Below, in pieces: positions 36,480 to 48,185 of a stretch of 64,000 bases of DNA. A program made the position numbers and the translations under genes. Position 1 is the first letter of the stretch. Each line of letters begins with the position of its first letter. Below the pieces are notes generated by a model, which was not told where the DNA came from, did not search any database, and worked only from the letters and a program-made list of their open reading frames with translations. Source of the stretch: Trichostrongylus colubriformis (taxonomy: Eukaryota > Nematoda > Chromadorea > Rhabditida > Trichostrongylidae); contig OZ022257.1 in NCBI GenBank assembly GCA_963978905.1, positions 11,182,509 to 11,246,508 of the forward strand, in the 5' to 3' direction.

Positions 36480-36728
36480 GGTCTCGCACGGGACTCGAAC
36501 CCGAACTCCATGCTTTTCGGGCATATGTGCCAATCCATTACACTACCGTGACCCCTTTCAACTCAACTTCTGAATGGTATATTTACCACAGCTTACCAGC
36601 ACTCACACGTACAACTTGTTCAAAGTCAAAGGTGCTGAAGCTGAGGTAAGATAAAAGGAGTTCCGGTAGTGTAATGGATTAGCACATATGCCCGGAAAGC
36701 ATGGGCGGGCTCGAGTCCCGTCCGGGAT
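36480..36728. repeat. Inverted pair of tRNA-like repeats (copies 4 and 5)
   Basis: Unit 4 (36480-36553) is on the minus strand and unit 5 (36660-36728) on the plus strand, separated by about 105 bp. Each carries AATGGATT and a TCGAGTCCCG B-box, and each ends in the tail CATAACTCAGCATAC-type sequence pointing outward. Unit 5 folds into acceptor GTTCCGG/CCGGGAT, D-stem GTGT/GCAC, anticodon stem TATGC/GCATG with loop CCGGAAA, and T-stem GCGGG/CCCGT. The variable loop is only one base and position 33 is C, which argues against a working tRNA. Confidence 0.62.
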
Positions 36729-36819
36729 CAAAGCTTTTGCCCATAACTCAGCATACTATTAAAAATTTTCTCATCGGGACTGCGGCGAAAATCAGCAGCT
36801 ATCGAAATCAAAGATATCA

Positions 36820-37290
36820 ATAGAATGATAGCGTGAAGCAGACAAATGAAACCGCGTTTCAATTTCTTGTTTGCGTTTCGCAGCCGGCTGTGATGTGGTT
36901 GCAGAGTGGTTGTCGCTGTCGACACACTGGGGACACCTGCCCTTCTATTCGATTTCTACTCATTCGTCGTTCTCGACAGCCCTTGGACTTCCACTAACGC
37001 AGAGAAAAAAGCTCACTCCATTTCAAAGCATTTCACCCGAAGCACAATCCATATAAGAATTTCTGTTTTTTATTGTTCGACGGGGAGAACGGTGATTTAT
37101 TGTGCGGGGTTTGATGATATCGTCTGTTGCCTCTATCGATTTTCAATGTTATGAGCCGTGAACGAATTTGCCTTGGCACAACACACAGTGCATACAGCAC
37201 TGCGTTCACTAGCATTACTTCTACTCCTAATTACGTATTTAGCAAGAAAGGAGAGTAATTAGGTGGCTCTGAAAAGGTTCCAAGTAACAT
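36820..37290 (+). repeat. Dispersed repeat block, copy 3 of 3
   Basis: Very similar to 33060-33520 and also related to 18470-18900. It lies upstream of ABCD4-like copy B as the 18470 copy lies upstream of copy A. Confidence 0.65.
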
Positions 37291-37356
37291 TTTCCAGTGC
37301 CCTAAACAGATATTCGTTTTAATCATGATTAATTAGCTGTTCACCACACATCGCCA

Positions 37357-38160
37357 CTTCCCACTTTTTGTTCCTGTTAAATTCATCTCTGAGAAATACA
37401 GCTTTTCTGTCTTCTCCATTTCAATGCGCTTCTTTCAGATCGAAAAGAGCCATCTCGCCATGGCACGGGTCACAACTACTGCCTTCGAAGGTCCGAAACT
37501 TCTCAAAAGTCCTTTTTTCTAAACTCCCTTTTCCATTGCATGAATACCTCTCGGAAGCTTCTTTTTTTCCAAACTTCCTTTTTCCTTTTCTCCAAATTTC
37601 CTCTTCCTTTTTCTTTTGTTTTCGCTTTCCTTTTTTTCACAATTCTTTTTAATTAGCCACTTCACACTTTTTGTTCCTGTTCTGTTTTTACTCAGAAATA
37701 CGGTGTTCTGTCATTATTTTGAAGCTTTCCTTCAAATCGAAAAGAGCCAACTCAGGATGGTACGAAAACTTCTCCAACGCTCATTTTTCCCTAATTTCCT
37801 TTTCCATTGCATGCAACTGCAAGTTCTCCAAACTCATTTTCCCCAAATTTCCTTTTCCATTGCATGGATACGAAAGCTCCTTTTTCGAATTTTCTCTCCC
37901 TTTTTCTTAGTTTTGGCTTTCCTTTTTTCACAGTCACTTTAATTAGCCACTTCACACTTTTTGTTCCTGTTCTGTTTTTACTCAGAAAACAGTACTTCTG
38001 TCATTGTTTTACAAGGTTCCCTTCAAATCAAAAAGAGCCAACTCAGGATGGTACGGAAACTTCTCCAAAGCTTATTTTTCCCTAATTTCCTTTTTCATCA
38101 CATGGATACGGAAGCTCCTTTTCTCCCAGTTTCCTCTTACCTTACCTTTTAATTTCGCTT
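37357..38160 (+). repeat. Tandem repeat, unit ~290-300 bp, three copies
   Basis: The segment starting CACTTTTTGTTCCTGTT recurs at about 37360, 37661 and 37951. Each copy continues with a TCTGTC segment, AAAAGAGCCA, GGTACG(A/G)AAACTTCTC and a T/C-rich TTTCCTTTT stretch. The overlapping plus-strand open frames are pyrimidine-rich artefacts of the repeat. Confidence 0.72.
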
Positions 38161-38190
38161 TCCTTCTTTCACAAGTCTGATCATATTGTA

Positions 38191-39074
38191 TTAGGTTGTC
38201 CCAAAAGTCTTGTCATATTTTCCCAAAAAAAAAAAATCAGTAACTCTTGCTCACTTCGAGGCAGGTCCAGGCGGTTCAGGAATATGGTAGAACGTTCCCT
38301 ATGCTTTCTAGGAAAATATATATTGTCCCACCAGGTCCCGTGGAGAGAGCTACAATGCCCGTTGTCGATACCCACCCAACTCGCGGTGTCATCTATTATG
38401 AGCGGTCTTGCGGCACCAAAACGACGGAAGCTTGCCACTGCATCAGCGCTGCATTGGGCAAGGGATGTGTGAGCTACGTGACCGTGCGCCGCTGGTTCAT
38501 CAGCTTCAACAACGGCGAGATTGACATGAAAGACAAACCACGCTTGGGACTGTGCTGGTTCTGGGACGCGGAAGGAATGCTTTCCCAAGAGATGCTGGTA
38601 CAATGCGAGACAGTCACCGCTACCGTATGCACCCACCAGCTCCAGCAGCTCGCCGTCGATGTTCGAGAAAAGTGCCGGAAAAGTCCGCGGTCACCCTTCT
38701 TCATGACGACGCCCGCTCCCATTTCGCGAAAAGTACCCAGGCTAAGTTATAGGAGCCCGACTGGGATGTGCTGCCCCACCCGCCATACTCTCCAGACATT
38801 GCTCCTTCTGACTATCACCTTACCCATCCTCTCGAATCCTTCCTGGCCAAGAGAAAATTCGTTGATTATGACTTGCTTGCGAAGGCGATCGCTGACTTCT
38901 CCGACTCTCAGAACCCAGAGTTCTGGGAGAATGGAATCAACGATTTTCCTATAAAGTGGCAGAGGGTTGCCGATAACAATGGTCAATACTTTATTGCCTA
39001 ATTATTATTTGTTGGACAAAAAAATAAAAAGTGATGATCGAAAAAAATATGACAAGACTTTTGGGACAATCTAA
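38191..39074 (+). mobile_element. Mariner element, internally deleted
   Basis: Terminal inverted repeats TTAGGTTGTCCCAAAAGTCT and complement are flanked by TA. Plus-strand transposase pieces are visible: near 38390-38545 a helix-turn-helix segment with SYVTVRRWF and an INDFP-type end later; near 38765-38840 HPPYSPDIAPSDYHL; and at 38820-39001 the C-terminal end WQRVADNNGQYFIA and stop. The central catalytic part is deleted and the pieces lie in different frames. The 235-codon open frame here is not a host gene. It is a different mariner type from the one at 1803-2704. Confidence 0.88.
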
Positions 39075-40025
39075 TATTCAAGCTGTTTATACTTGTTCAA
39101 CAGCTAGAGCTCCTTATCCTATTTAGCATTATGTCGACTTTGATAGCTTCTCTTAAGCGCCGTGGATGAACAAATGGGTTACCCGTCCAGCCAAAATTGG
39201 TTTATCAGGCCATCTGTGATTTATCAGTCTAGTTCAACTTTATTAATGAATATAGCTAGCATTTAAACCTGCATTCGAAGCCACTGAATTGCAATCAGGG
39301 CACACCAGGTGACGAGGAATATGGCAGCTTTAGTACCCCTCCCTTCTCAACAGAGGCTTAAATACGACCCCCCCCTCTTTCTCAAAATCTACATGACCTC
39401 TACAGTAGCAGTAACTATTGCCGACTGCATAGAATTACTAACATAAGAATTTCATGATTCAATTATTTTCTTACATAACTTGGTCAGCTGACAGCACGTT
39501 ACGTTTATCATCTGCTGGACCATTGCTGAGCTCTACCACCATTACGGTCCCTCTTACTGCCTGTCAAATACGACCCTCCCTCCCACACCTTTCGAAGAGT
39601 CCTCGACTCCCGGTGGACTCTAATTGCAATAGAAGGTATTTCAGGCTGCTAAATGAATCCATTCCTAGTACAGTCTAACAAACCGCCAAATGTAGGGGGA
39701 GATGAAGGAAAGTTTTTTTTTGAACCAGGGATCTGTCTCAGAATATCTACATAGCAACTTGGTTTTGCTATTCTCCCACCATTTGACGAATTCGACAACA
39801 GTTCGATGATGGATCATAAGTATAGAAAGGTGATGTTCGATATAGTGTTAGCTATAAAAAAGGTTAAATGTGACAAATGAGGAAGGTTTTGATGATTAGC
39901 TCACGGTAGATGGGGTGGATAGGTCAGAGATCAATGCTGCAAATAGTTCCAATCCGACAGTTTCTACCTTATGAAAGAAATCATGTCTCGTTATTCTTCC
40001 TATTTGTGATTTTCCAGTAAAAGAT
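39075..40025. other. Gene-free stretch
   Basis: No supported gene or repeat recognised. It lies between the deleted mariner and the SINE upstream of ABCD4-like copy B. Confidence 0.35.
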
Positions 40026-40320
40026 AAAGGGCGGAGGTGGTGAAGCGACAGATGGCGCGCATTTCTACTCTCATAGAGCGGAAATCGAATGCCTCGTCAA
40101 TGCCCGCCCAGACCAACCAAGCTTTCCATGCCTCTCTACAGATTGGTGGGTTGGTGTCGAACTCGTCTGGGAGGACAAAAGCATTGACCTGTACGATGCG
40201 TGACCCCCACAAGTCACTGTATAGGCCATATCACATTCACCAGTCATGACGATTCTGAATGGAAGTAGGGTGCGTGGCGCATACCAACAAGAGATCGATC
40301 TGCGTCAAGCACTTCATCTT
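40026..40320 (+). mobile_element. tRNA-headed SINE-like element, copy 7
   Basis: Head GAGGTGGTGAAGCGACAGAT, body and tail (GTGCGTGGCGCATACCAAC) as in the other copies. It lies about 280 bp upstream of the copy B start codon, matching the SINE at 19292 upstream of copy A. Confidence 0.7.
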
Positions 40321-40602
40321 CTACTTTTTAATCCTTCTCTAGTTCTCTTATTTAGTCTGAAAAGGGTACTTTTTGGAAGCAACATTCCTCGAATGCTGTC
40401 GATCTCCTGGTCTTCAGATTCATATTGTGGTCAACCTTACACATCAAATATGCCTTATTCTTTAATTCTAAGCGCTCAATTTATAAGTTCATGTTGTTCG
40501 AGGGCGCTCTCACTGTACTGCTATGTTTAGATTGATGTTGGCCATGCAATAAACACAAGAGACGAGGGTGCATCTATCGAATGAATCTGAAATTCGTGAA
40601 CG

Positions 40603-43600
40603 ATGAGCAAAATCAGCCGAGTACAGCAGACTTACCGCTTCGGCTGGCAAGTGCTCGTCCGTCTCATCACACTCGTTCCGCTACTTTTCGCTCGACGACG
40701 ATATACTATCGCGTTCGCGATCCTCACACTTGGGTGTGCCATCGGAAGTATGACACTCAGCACTTGTTTGTTGCTTTCTGAAAAACATTTTGAATTTTTT
40801 CGTGGACTATAAACTTAAGAGCGGGTCTATTTCCTGTCTCTGTGAGTAGGTAGATTTGCAATGCCCCAAGGCACTGACCCCTGACATCAAGGCAACCTAC
40901 CTGCTCTTGAAGGCACCGGAATGAAGAAAAGCATATTTGGGAACAATGTTCTCAAATAATGAAAATACACGTATGAAGAGACAATCTGTGTTGAAAATCG
41001 CGTTGAAAAGTCTGTATTGCGATCTCATTGCGCCTCACCTCGAGCTGCAACTTTCCTTAGCCGAGTTGTCGTGAGGAAAGGGCAATGTTTGCGGCTGCGT
41101 GCCGTGGCCTTTCGCCGTCTGCATCTACCACTAGCGGCCAGAGATGCAGAGGGGACGAAAAGCAATGCTTAACGAGAGGGTCTTATATTTTGCCTTCTCG
41201 GGCGTTTTCTCTGGTACTTTCTCTGCTATCGCACTACATAGCGCCTCGTCTTTCATATTTCACAATCGACCTGAATTACCTCTTCCGGTGTCTGTGAGCT
41301 CCTTAACTGGCTATGCACTGTAATCACATTTGCGAAGATGATATCCTGGGGTTAATTAGTTTTTATAATCGTTACAAGTTTGCTTACTTATGGAAAAAAG
41401 ATTCGGTGTCGGACGGGACTCGAACCTGCAGTTCATGTTTTCCAAGCGTATGTGCTGATCCATTACACTACCGAAACCCCTTTCACCTTAACTCGGCTTC
41501 TGAATGATACATTCTCATGATGCTGAGTTAAGGTGAAAGGAGTCCCGGTAGTGGAATGGATTGACACATATCACCGGAAAGCATGGAGTGTGGGTTGAGT
41601 CCCGTCCGAAACCGAAGCTTTTGCCCATAACTCAGCATACTTGTAGCAACTCTCGTATCGCGGGCTACAGCCAAAAACAGCAGCTATCAAAATCAAAAAA
41701 AACATCAAAATCAATTTTCATAGTCCTTTAATGGTTCACTTTCTCTGGCGTCATCAGTGCTAAGTATATAATAGCAAGCACAAGGTCAGCGTGATTCCAC
41801 TGCTTCCTACTGGAACTGACAGAAGTTTTCTTTATTTTACTTTGCTCCGATTGAAATCATAGCAGATAAACACAAAACTCTAGAACAATACTGATTGATT
41901 TCGATATTTTTGATTTTTGATACCATAACAATACCAATAATTCCAATTGAGATTAATGGACCAATAACGCAATTCAGATGAAGTGGTGGCCCAAAAATCT
42001 GGTACGATAGTCGGCCGATTTTACAAAGATTTGCTCAAAAGGGATGAAACGGCGTTTTGGGACACTTTTGCCGTGGCCACTGCAATTTATGCTGGACAGT
42101 GTTTGGTCAGTTTGTTTGCGTTTGTGGAATGGTTAGAATATCTTCGTTAATAAGCTCCAGCACTTCAAATGTGAAGATTTTGTTTATTGTGAATCGTAGC
42201 AAAATGAAATAGTTGTGAAAATTCTCTCTAAACACTGAAGGTTTACATTTGAACGTTTGCTTTCAATTGTGTTTGTTTCATATTAAGTGATTAGTTGTAG
42301 ACATAATTATTTGATATAATTATTTGACACTTATTTACTTGTTTGTAACAAAGAGTAAGTTTGATTTACGTTCCAAAACTTTTTGATTGATATCAGATTT
42401 TTCCATGACTTTTTGATATATCATTCTAATATCTTCAAGAGCAGCTTGTAAGGATTATATTCAGCTTCTAGCCTGTGTCGCCCTCTTCTCGTGGTGCCTG
42501 TACTTGTGCTTCCGTAAAAACCTTGTCACATCGCTTCATGATCTCTATTTCGATAACAATGTGTACTATATCATTAACGGCATCGAGGATCAAGGAATCG
42601 ATAATCCGTAAGTATATTCTTACCGTTTCAAGAGCTGTATTTCATGCTAGACTAAGTATTCCACTCAGTAACAGCCGAAGCAACGCGAATCTTCAGGATG
42701 GGTCGTATTTTGGGTTGGAAAATGAAGAGGGAGGTCATTATCCTGAAAATTCTCGAGGTATTCTCAGCGACCACTTGTTTTGGAGTATTTTTTATGCCGA
42801 TTAGGTGATATGTAAAAAAAAAGGTTAATTGATATTCAAACCACAAGGATCCAGAGTATACCTGTATGGGCAAACAGCCCCTTCCAGAAAAACTCGAAAT
42901 TTTTGATATAAACTCGAAGGCTATCGGATGTGAGATACCTTGAGCTGATATGGAAGCTATTTGTATGTTTGCTTTTGACTCAGGCTACGGTAGACCGAAA
43001 TACTGTAGAATATTCAGAATTGCAGTGATCAACGAATAACGCAAGATGTGGAGAAAATGTGCAGTTTGCTGGCCGTGAAACTCACTCCCTCATTGCTGAT
43101 AGCACCATTCGTCATTGCCTACTACACGTACAAAACATGGCAGACGTATGTTCAGCTCGTCTTTTGCTTTATTTAGAGACCAGGATACATCTACAGAAAA
43201 TTTACACGCAAAAAAATGTACAAAAATAAAAGTGTACGAAAATCAGCAGTCATCAAATATTAAAAAAGTGTACATGCAGTTAGTGTTCGCTGTAACGGAT
43301 AACTCCACCCCTACATACGCTCATTTGGATAGTCCCGCCCACCACATACCCAGCTCACAGATACGCCTTTCATTAAATTGGAAAACTCACCTGTGCGATT
43401 GATTGACCAGACCTGTATTATTGTTAATATTACTAGATACCCGTATTATGTTTCTGGTGTGCCCTTGAATGTCCATGATACGACCCCCTGCAAGGAGGTC
43501 CGTCCCTTCTTCCGTTACTCTCAAAAGTTGCTGAACGGTAGGGGGAGGGGAGGCTGAATGGGTGAAAACTGTCGGATTAAAAACTACTAATACGCCCGTG

Positions 43601-46600
43601 CCACCAGCTGAAATACGCCCCCACCGGCGATTTTTCGACACAAGTCTAAGCATGTTCTACGCCAGTCAACCACTTCGCTTCAGTGTTCGTCATAGATACA
43701 GTCCATTTCGGAGTGCTTGATAGGGCGCGGCCTACAGACTTGGTTGAGGGTGTATAAAAACATTCTCATCCCGCCACACACTCTCACTCTCGCCACTCAG
43801 GCCACGCCCTATCTAGCGCTGTGAAATGAACTGTACCTGTTGGAATTTTGTGTGCTCGTCCTGTCATGTTATGCGAGGCAGAGCTTCTGCTATTCCCCTC
43901 CAGCAACAACTACTTCTATTTAGGGCAGGCGGACTTGGTGTCGGCTTCATCTATTTGTACTTTTTTATCGGTGCTATATTGAATCGTATTCTCATCTCAC
44001 CACTCACAAAGTGGGCAGCACGAGTGGAAAAAGCGGAAGGCGATTTTCGGTGAGGAAAGGAACAGTTGATGTCACAGTAGCTCTATGTTCGATTTACTTT
44101 TTGACATTTCAGTTTCAAACATGTCTCAGTACGGAATCATGCCGAGGAAAGTGCTTTCTATCGAGCTGCTGACTTTGAAAAAAATTCATCAAACGAAATA
44201 TTCTCAGAGTTATGGAGAACTCAAAGGAAATTCGTTCTTTGGCAATTTCCAACCCAAGGTTAGAGAGCGCTAAAATGAAACTGCTGAAAATACCTGCTCG
44301 AGGCATTCGAGATCCTCGGAAATGGCCTTCACTTGCATTTACAATTATGATGGAATGTGACCACATACATTAGACATGTTTTCAGCGATGCCATTTTACC
44401 CTTTCCTGTATGATCTTTCGCTATCAAAAGCTACCCGAGGTCGGTTTGACCGGAACGAGGCTCTTACCCGCCTCTAAGACTGTGTAAATGTGTGCCAATT
44501 TCACTCGTTGCACACTTTCGCGGGTTATTGGAGCCGCTCCCTGAAACGAAGTCGGAGTCACCGTAGGTTTGGGCATACACTACATGACCCTCTTACCGTA
44601 CATGGATGAAAAGCTTTCATTATTTTCCTTACATTAGAAATAAATTCGTGGCAGTATTTTGCGTGTTTTTAAATATGTGTAGTGCAATGTTGCGCAAACT
44701 ATTGTTGCGACACACTACGTTCCTACCCCTTTACCCACCCCCCCCCCCCCCAGGCACCCAGTGGTCCTAAAGTTGCCTTGAGCCGAGTTCATACTTTGCG
44801 CAGGCAGGGCGTGATTGCGTTCAAAGACAACGAGGTAGAGTGGCACGGGGTGGTACAGAGACGACACAGGCATTGAGGCAGGATGGAGCAGGCGTAGACG
44901 CAGTAACGCCCTACCGTCGGCACCGCAAAGTATGAACGTGACATTAGATAAATTAAATGGATGGAAATAAGGTGACTGGATCATGCTCGCTTACAAAGTC
45001 TTCTTCATACATGGCATGGACCTTGGGGACCTCACCTAAGGAAAACCTGTGACGGACACACTTTTCTTTTGGTGAATAGTCTTTTCATATTATCTGTAAA
45101 TCGGACAAATACATAGGAATCTTTGATTTTCAGTTCTTCAATATTTCTTCGACTACTACGGTGGTGTGTTGTCCTATGCTATACAAATATTTCCAATCTT
45201 CATATTCGGAACGTACAATGATCTTGATCAAGCCTCGTTGGGCGAAAAAATCAGTAACGTAGGTAGCTTTTAATGAGTACTTCCTTTACGAATGAACAGG
45301 GAACTTTGCAATTCAGAGGAACAGCCCACGTGACGAGATAAGGGCCGCGTTCATACTTTGCGCCAGCAAGGCGTGGCTGCGTTCACATGCAGCAAGGTGG
45401 AGTGGTACGGGGGAAGTGCAGAGACGAGACAGGCAGCGAGACAGGGTGGCACAGGCGTAGACGCAGAGACATGCAGCCACGCTCTGCCGCTGGCATCGCT
45501 AAGTATGAACGCGGCCGAACAAAAAAAGATGGGCGCTAACGACCAGCACATGGGTGTGGAGAGTGGGGTCACAATAGCTCAGCTTAGGTGAACAAACGTT
45601 GGAGTTAGTGAGTTACCTCTAGAGCAAGTGAGACCCCCTTTCACACATGAAAAGTGTTTCTGGAATTCCTTCCTTCAACTCCTAGCGAGTCGTCGCGCTT
45701 CTGACCTATGTCTCTTCCACCCCTATGCGTATAGCTCTGAAAAATAAAATGCTCCTGAGGAGGGCCTTGGGCATTCAACCTTCATTCAATATGGTACCTA
45801 CCGTTACTTGCATACAGATCCAGCTCAAAAAAAGCGGGTCGCGGCAGTCAGCAGAGTTCCGCGTCGTCCACCCACCGGCCGGTCTAGTGTTGAACGGGGC
45901 GGAGGGATTCCGCTACGGTAGGCCCACGCAAGTTTCGATCCACAGATCATGGATATGATTGTTCATACTCTGCGGTGCCGGCAGAAGGGTGTAGCTGCGT
46001 GTCTCACGTCTCTACTTATGCCACCTTGCCTCACTGCCGTCTCTGTACCTCCCCATGCCCCTCTGCCTCGCTGCCTTTAAGCGCAGCCCCGCCCTGCAAG
46101 TACTGAGTATGAACGCGGCCTTACACAGTGCGACTGCCATAGAAGTTTCTATATGTCTTGAACAGTCATAAACGAATACAGCGACCACAATTTTCTGTGT
46201 ACGGATTTGAACTGTCTCCTCGTCTGATACATCATCATGACATACACTTTTTATAAGGGACTTTTGTCATATTGCCACTTTCAGAATGCCTTCTACTACA
46301 TTTATCTCATCAATAGTTTCACTCGACTTACCGACTTGGCCTTGAACATCGGAGAACTTGGTGGATACGTTCTGAGGTCACTTGGAAACCCAGCCTTTAA
46401 TCCAGGCACTACAAATATTTTGCAATTTATTCAGAGTGTCCGAAATTGTTCGACGTGCTCGGTATGAGCAAGGCATCGTGAACGAAGCGTTCACCGCTGA
46501 CGATACCGAGGGACGGGAAGAACTGGCATTCAGTATACGCCATCTCTCTTTCGGCAAACCCTACGATGATGAGGAAGAGCTGGTTTCAGGTGGTTTCGAA

Positions 46601-48185
46601 AGAATAGTGGGGTTGAAACCATTGAAAAGTTGTATTTCCAGATCTAAGCGTTGACATTCCCTTAAGCAATAGTCTGATCGTCACTGGACCAAGTGGTGCT
46701 GGGAAATCATCTCTACTTCGAGTGTTAGCAGAATTATGGCCGAGCAAATCAGGTTTGTATTGGTGTTCCCGGCCTGGATAAGACAGTGCAGTGTTTGATC
46801 GAAATTCTTTTCTCCCAGGTAGTGTTATTAGATATCTGCCGAGGAACGACTACCTCTACCTACCGCAACGGCCATACCTGCCCGTAGGCCGTCTGTCGCT
46901 GCGTCAACAAATTTGCTTCCCCAAAATCGTCCACGAGGTTTTTGACGACGAAAACGATGCAGGTATGCATTTCGGAGAGCCTGATAGGGCGTGGCCTACG
47001 GACATGGGTGAGTGGCGAGAGTGAGATTGCGTGGCAAAAGTGAGAGAGTTTGATACACTGTCACCGAAGTCCCTAGCCACGCCCTATCAGTGGCTCCGAA
47101 ATGTTCTGTAAATCAGTCAACCAATCATAGTCCATACGTCAACAATACCTTCTCGACCGTCCTATAGTCGATAATAGTGATCCTTGCTAATCATTCCTGA
47201 TAGTATTGTTGTGGAGAATGACTTGCAACATTTTTGGAATTTTACAGGGTCTCTGATGATTCCCAAAATTTAAGCAGGGGGCGGGGGAGTATATGAAGGG
47301 AGCTTCCAGAATAGACGGCCGATTTTTTGCATATTCTAGAAACCGCTAAAATCATGAAAATTCTGTCGGAGCTACATTTATCAGCTCTTATTGGAATGTG
47401 TGGCGGATTGGATACCGAAGTGGATTTTGAGTGGTGAGTAAATTTTGAATAAGAAAGCATTCCTAATTACAATGAAGTACTGGAGACGAGTAAAAGACCA
47501 GATTTTCAGGCAAGACACTCTATCACCTGGTGAACAGCAACGTCTCTCCTTTGCTAGGGTGATATATCATCGACCAAAGGTGGCAATTTTGGACGAAGCT
47601 ACTAGCAGTATTGATGCGAATGACGAAAAAGACGTATTTAAACTGCTTCAAAAGGTATCATTTGCGATTATCCCATTTGCTCCCTATCATCTCTTTTTCA
47701 AAAGCAACACTAGTCACAGGAGAAAACAATTTATTCCACTGATTGGCTAGGTGTAGTGATATAATATATCTCCGACTTATGTCGGGCTCGCGCCTTACAC
47801 GAAAGCAAGAGCAATACCCACAAGGATCATCTCAAGGTTTTGCCCACATCGTGTACGACATGAGCCTTAAATAACACTGTGCACAAGGTCTAGCATCCCC
47901 CCCCCGTAAGCGTTTCGAACACTTTCTTCTGCGATAACGACAAAATCCGCGTCCTCATACTTTTGGTAAACAGAAGAACCTATTTTAAACTTATTATGCG
48001 TATTTTTTCACAACTGTTTATTTGCATCACTTTTAGTGCACGTACTCCATCTCGTGAAAAAATCTGTATTTTAGGAAAACATCTCGTACATCTCTACGGG
48101 TCATCGTGAAACGCTGCACAATTATCATAACATGGAACTGCAGCTCGCAAGAAATTCCTCTGTTACCACTTATAAGGTGTCATGA
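40603..48185 (+). CDS. ABCD4-like ABC half-transporter, copy B (intact)
   Basis: Fourteen exons: 40603-40747, 41978-42105, 42465-42607, 43026-43145, 43924-44049, 44113-44258, 45134-45258, 46285-46376, 46435-46589, 46642-46752, 46819-46962, 47340-47433, 47510-47654, 48075-48185. They join in frame to 594 codons plus stop, close to the usual ABCD4 length. Residues 1-330 form the membrane half, including the ABCD-type EESAFYR motif (232-238). The nucleotide-binding domain has Walker A GPSGAGKS (409-416), signature LSPGEQ (514-519), Walker B ending D538-E539 and H-loop His568. Such half-transporters dimerise; ABCD4 acts in lysosomal cobalamin handling, others carry acyl-CoA into peroxisomes. Most boundaries are GT-AG with TTTCAG-like acceptors. 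The ATG was chosen because exon 1 phase (one extra base) joins exon 2 and the following residues align with the ABCD4 N-terminus. It is the intact paralogue of 19864-30924. Confidence 0.93.
41404..41613. repeat. Inverted pair of tRNA-like repeats (copies 6 and 7)
   Basis: Unit 6 (41404-41477) is on the minus strand and unit 7 (41541-41613) on the plus strand, only about 60 bp apart. Unit 6 keeps acceptor pairing (TTTCGG / GTCCGACAC region), GGATCAGCACATA and CGAGTCCCGTCCGAC. Unit 7 keeps GTCCCGGTAGTGGAATGGATT and GAGTCCCGTCCGAAACC, with the outward tail AAGCTTTTGCCCATAACTCA. They lie in intron 1 of ABCD4-like copy B. Confidence 0.6.
43708..43822. repeat. Short foldback element, TIR GATAGGGCGNGGCCTA, copy 1
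   Basis: Inverted ends CGGAGTGCTTGATAGGGCG and GCCACGCCCTATCTAGCGC. The middle has CACTCTCACTCTCGCCACTC. It lies in intron 4 of ABCD4-like copy B; a second copy is at 46970-47101. Confidence 0.7.
44727..44753 (+). repeat. Poly-C tract
   Basis: A run of 16 or more C in intron 6 of ABCD4-like copy B, at a place where copy A also has a C-rich stretch (about 26917-26950). Confidence 0.85.
44779..44943. mobile_element. MITE family GCGTTCATACTTTGCG, copy 2
   Basis: Ends GAGCCGAGTTCATACTTTGCG-type and CGCAAAGTATGAACGTGAC. It lies in intron 6 of ABCD4-like copy B. Copy A reads straight through at the matching site (GCTTTAGATAAACTG, about 26966). Confidence 0.75.
45342..45517. mobile_element. MITE family GCGTTCATACTTTGCG, copy 3
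   Basis: Ends GGGCCGCGTTCATACTTTGC and CTAAGTATGAACGCGGCCG. It lies in intron 7 of ABCD4-like copy B. Confidence 0.8.
45957..46121. mobile_element. MITE family GCGTTCATACTTTGCG, copy 4
   Basis: Ends GATTGTTCATACTCTGCGG and ACTGAGTATGAACGCGGCC. It lies in the same intron as copy 3, about 440 bp downstream. Confidence 0.75.
46970..47101. repeat. Short foldback element, TIR GATAGGGCGNGGCCTA, copy 2
   Basis: Inverted ends TTTCGGAGAGCCTGATAGGG and CCCTATCAGTGGCTCCGAAA. It lies in intron 11 of ABCD4-like copy B, 7 bp after the exon 11 donor. Copy A has no element at the matching place. Confidence 0.78.

Noticed and set aside
36660..36728. A functional tRNA gene
   Set aside because: Despite good stems, it has C at position 33, a one-base variable loop and belongs to a repeated family with a common non-tRNA tail.
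37368..38152. Phe/Ser-rich open frames, possibly a membrane protein
   Set aside because: They are translations of a pyrimidine-rich ~300 bp tandem repeat, open in several frames.
38247..38954. A 235-codon open frame that could look like a host gene
   Set aside because: It lies between mariner terminal repeats and contains mixed-frame pieces of a transposase with the central part deleted.
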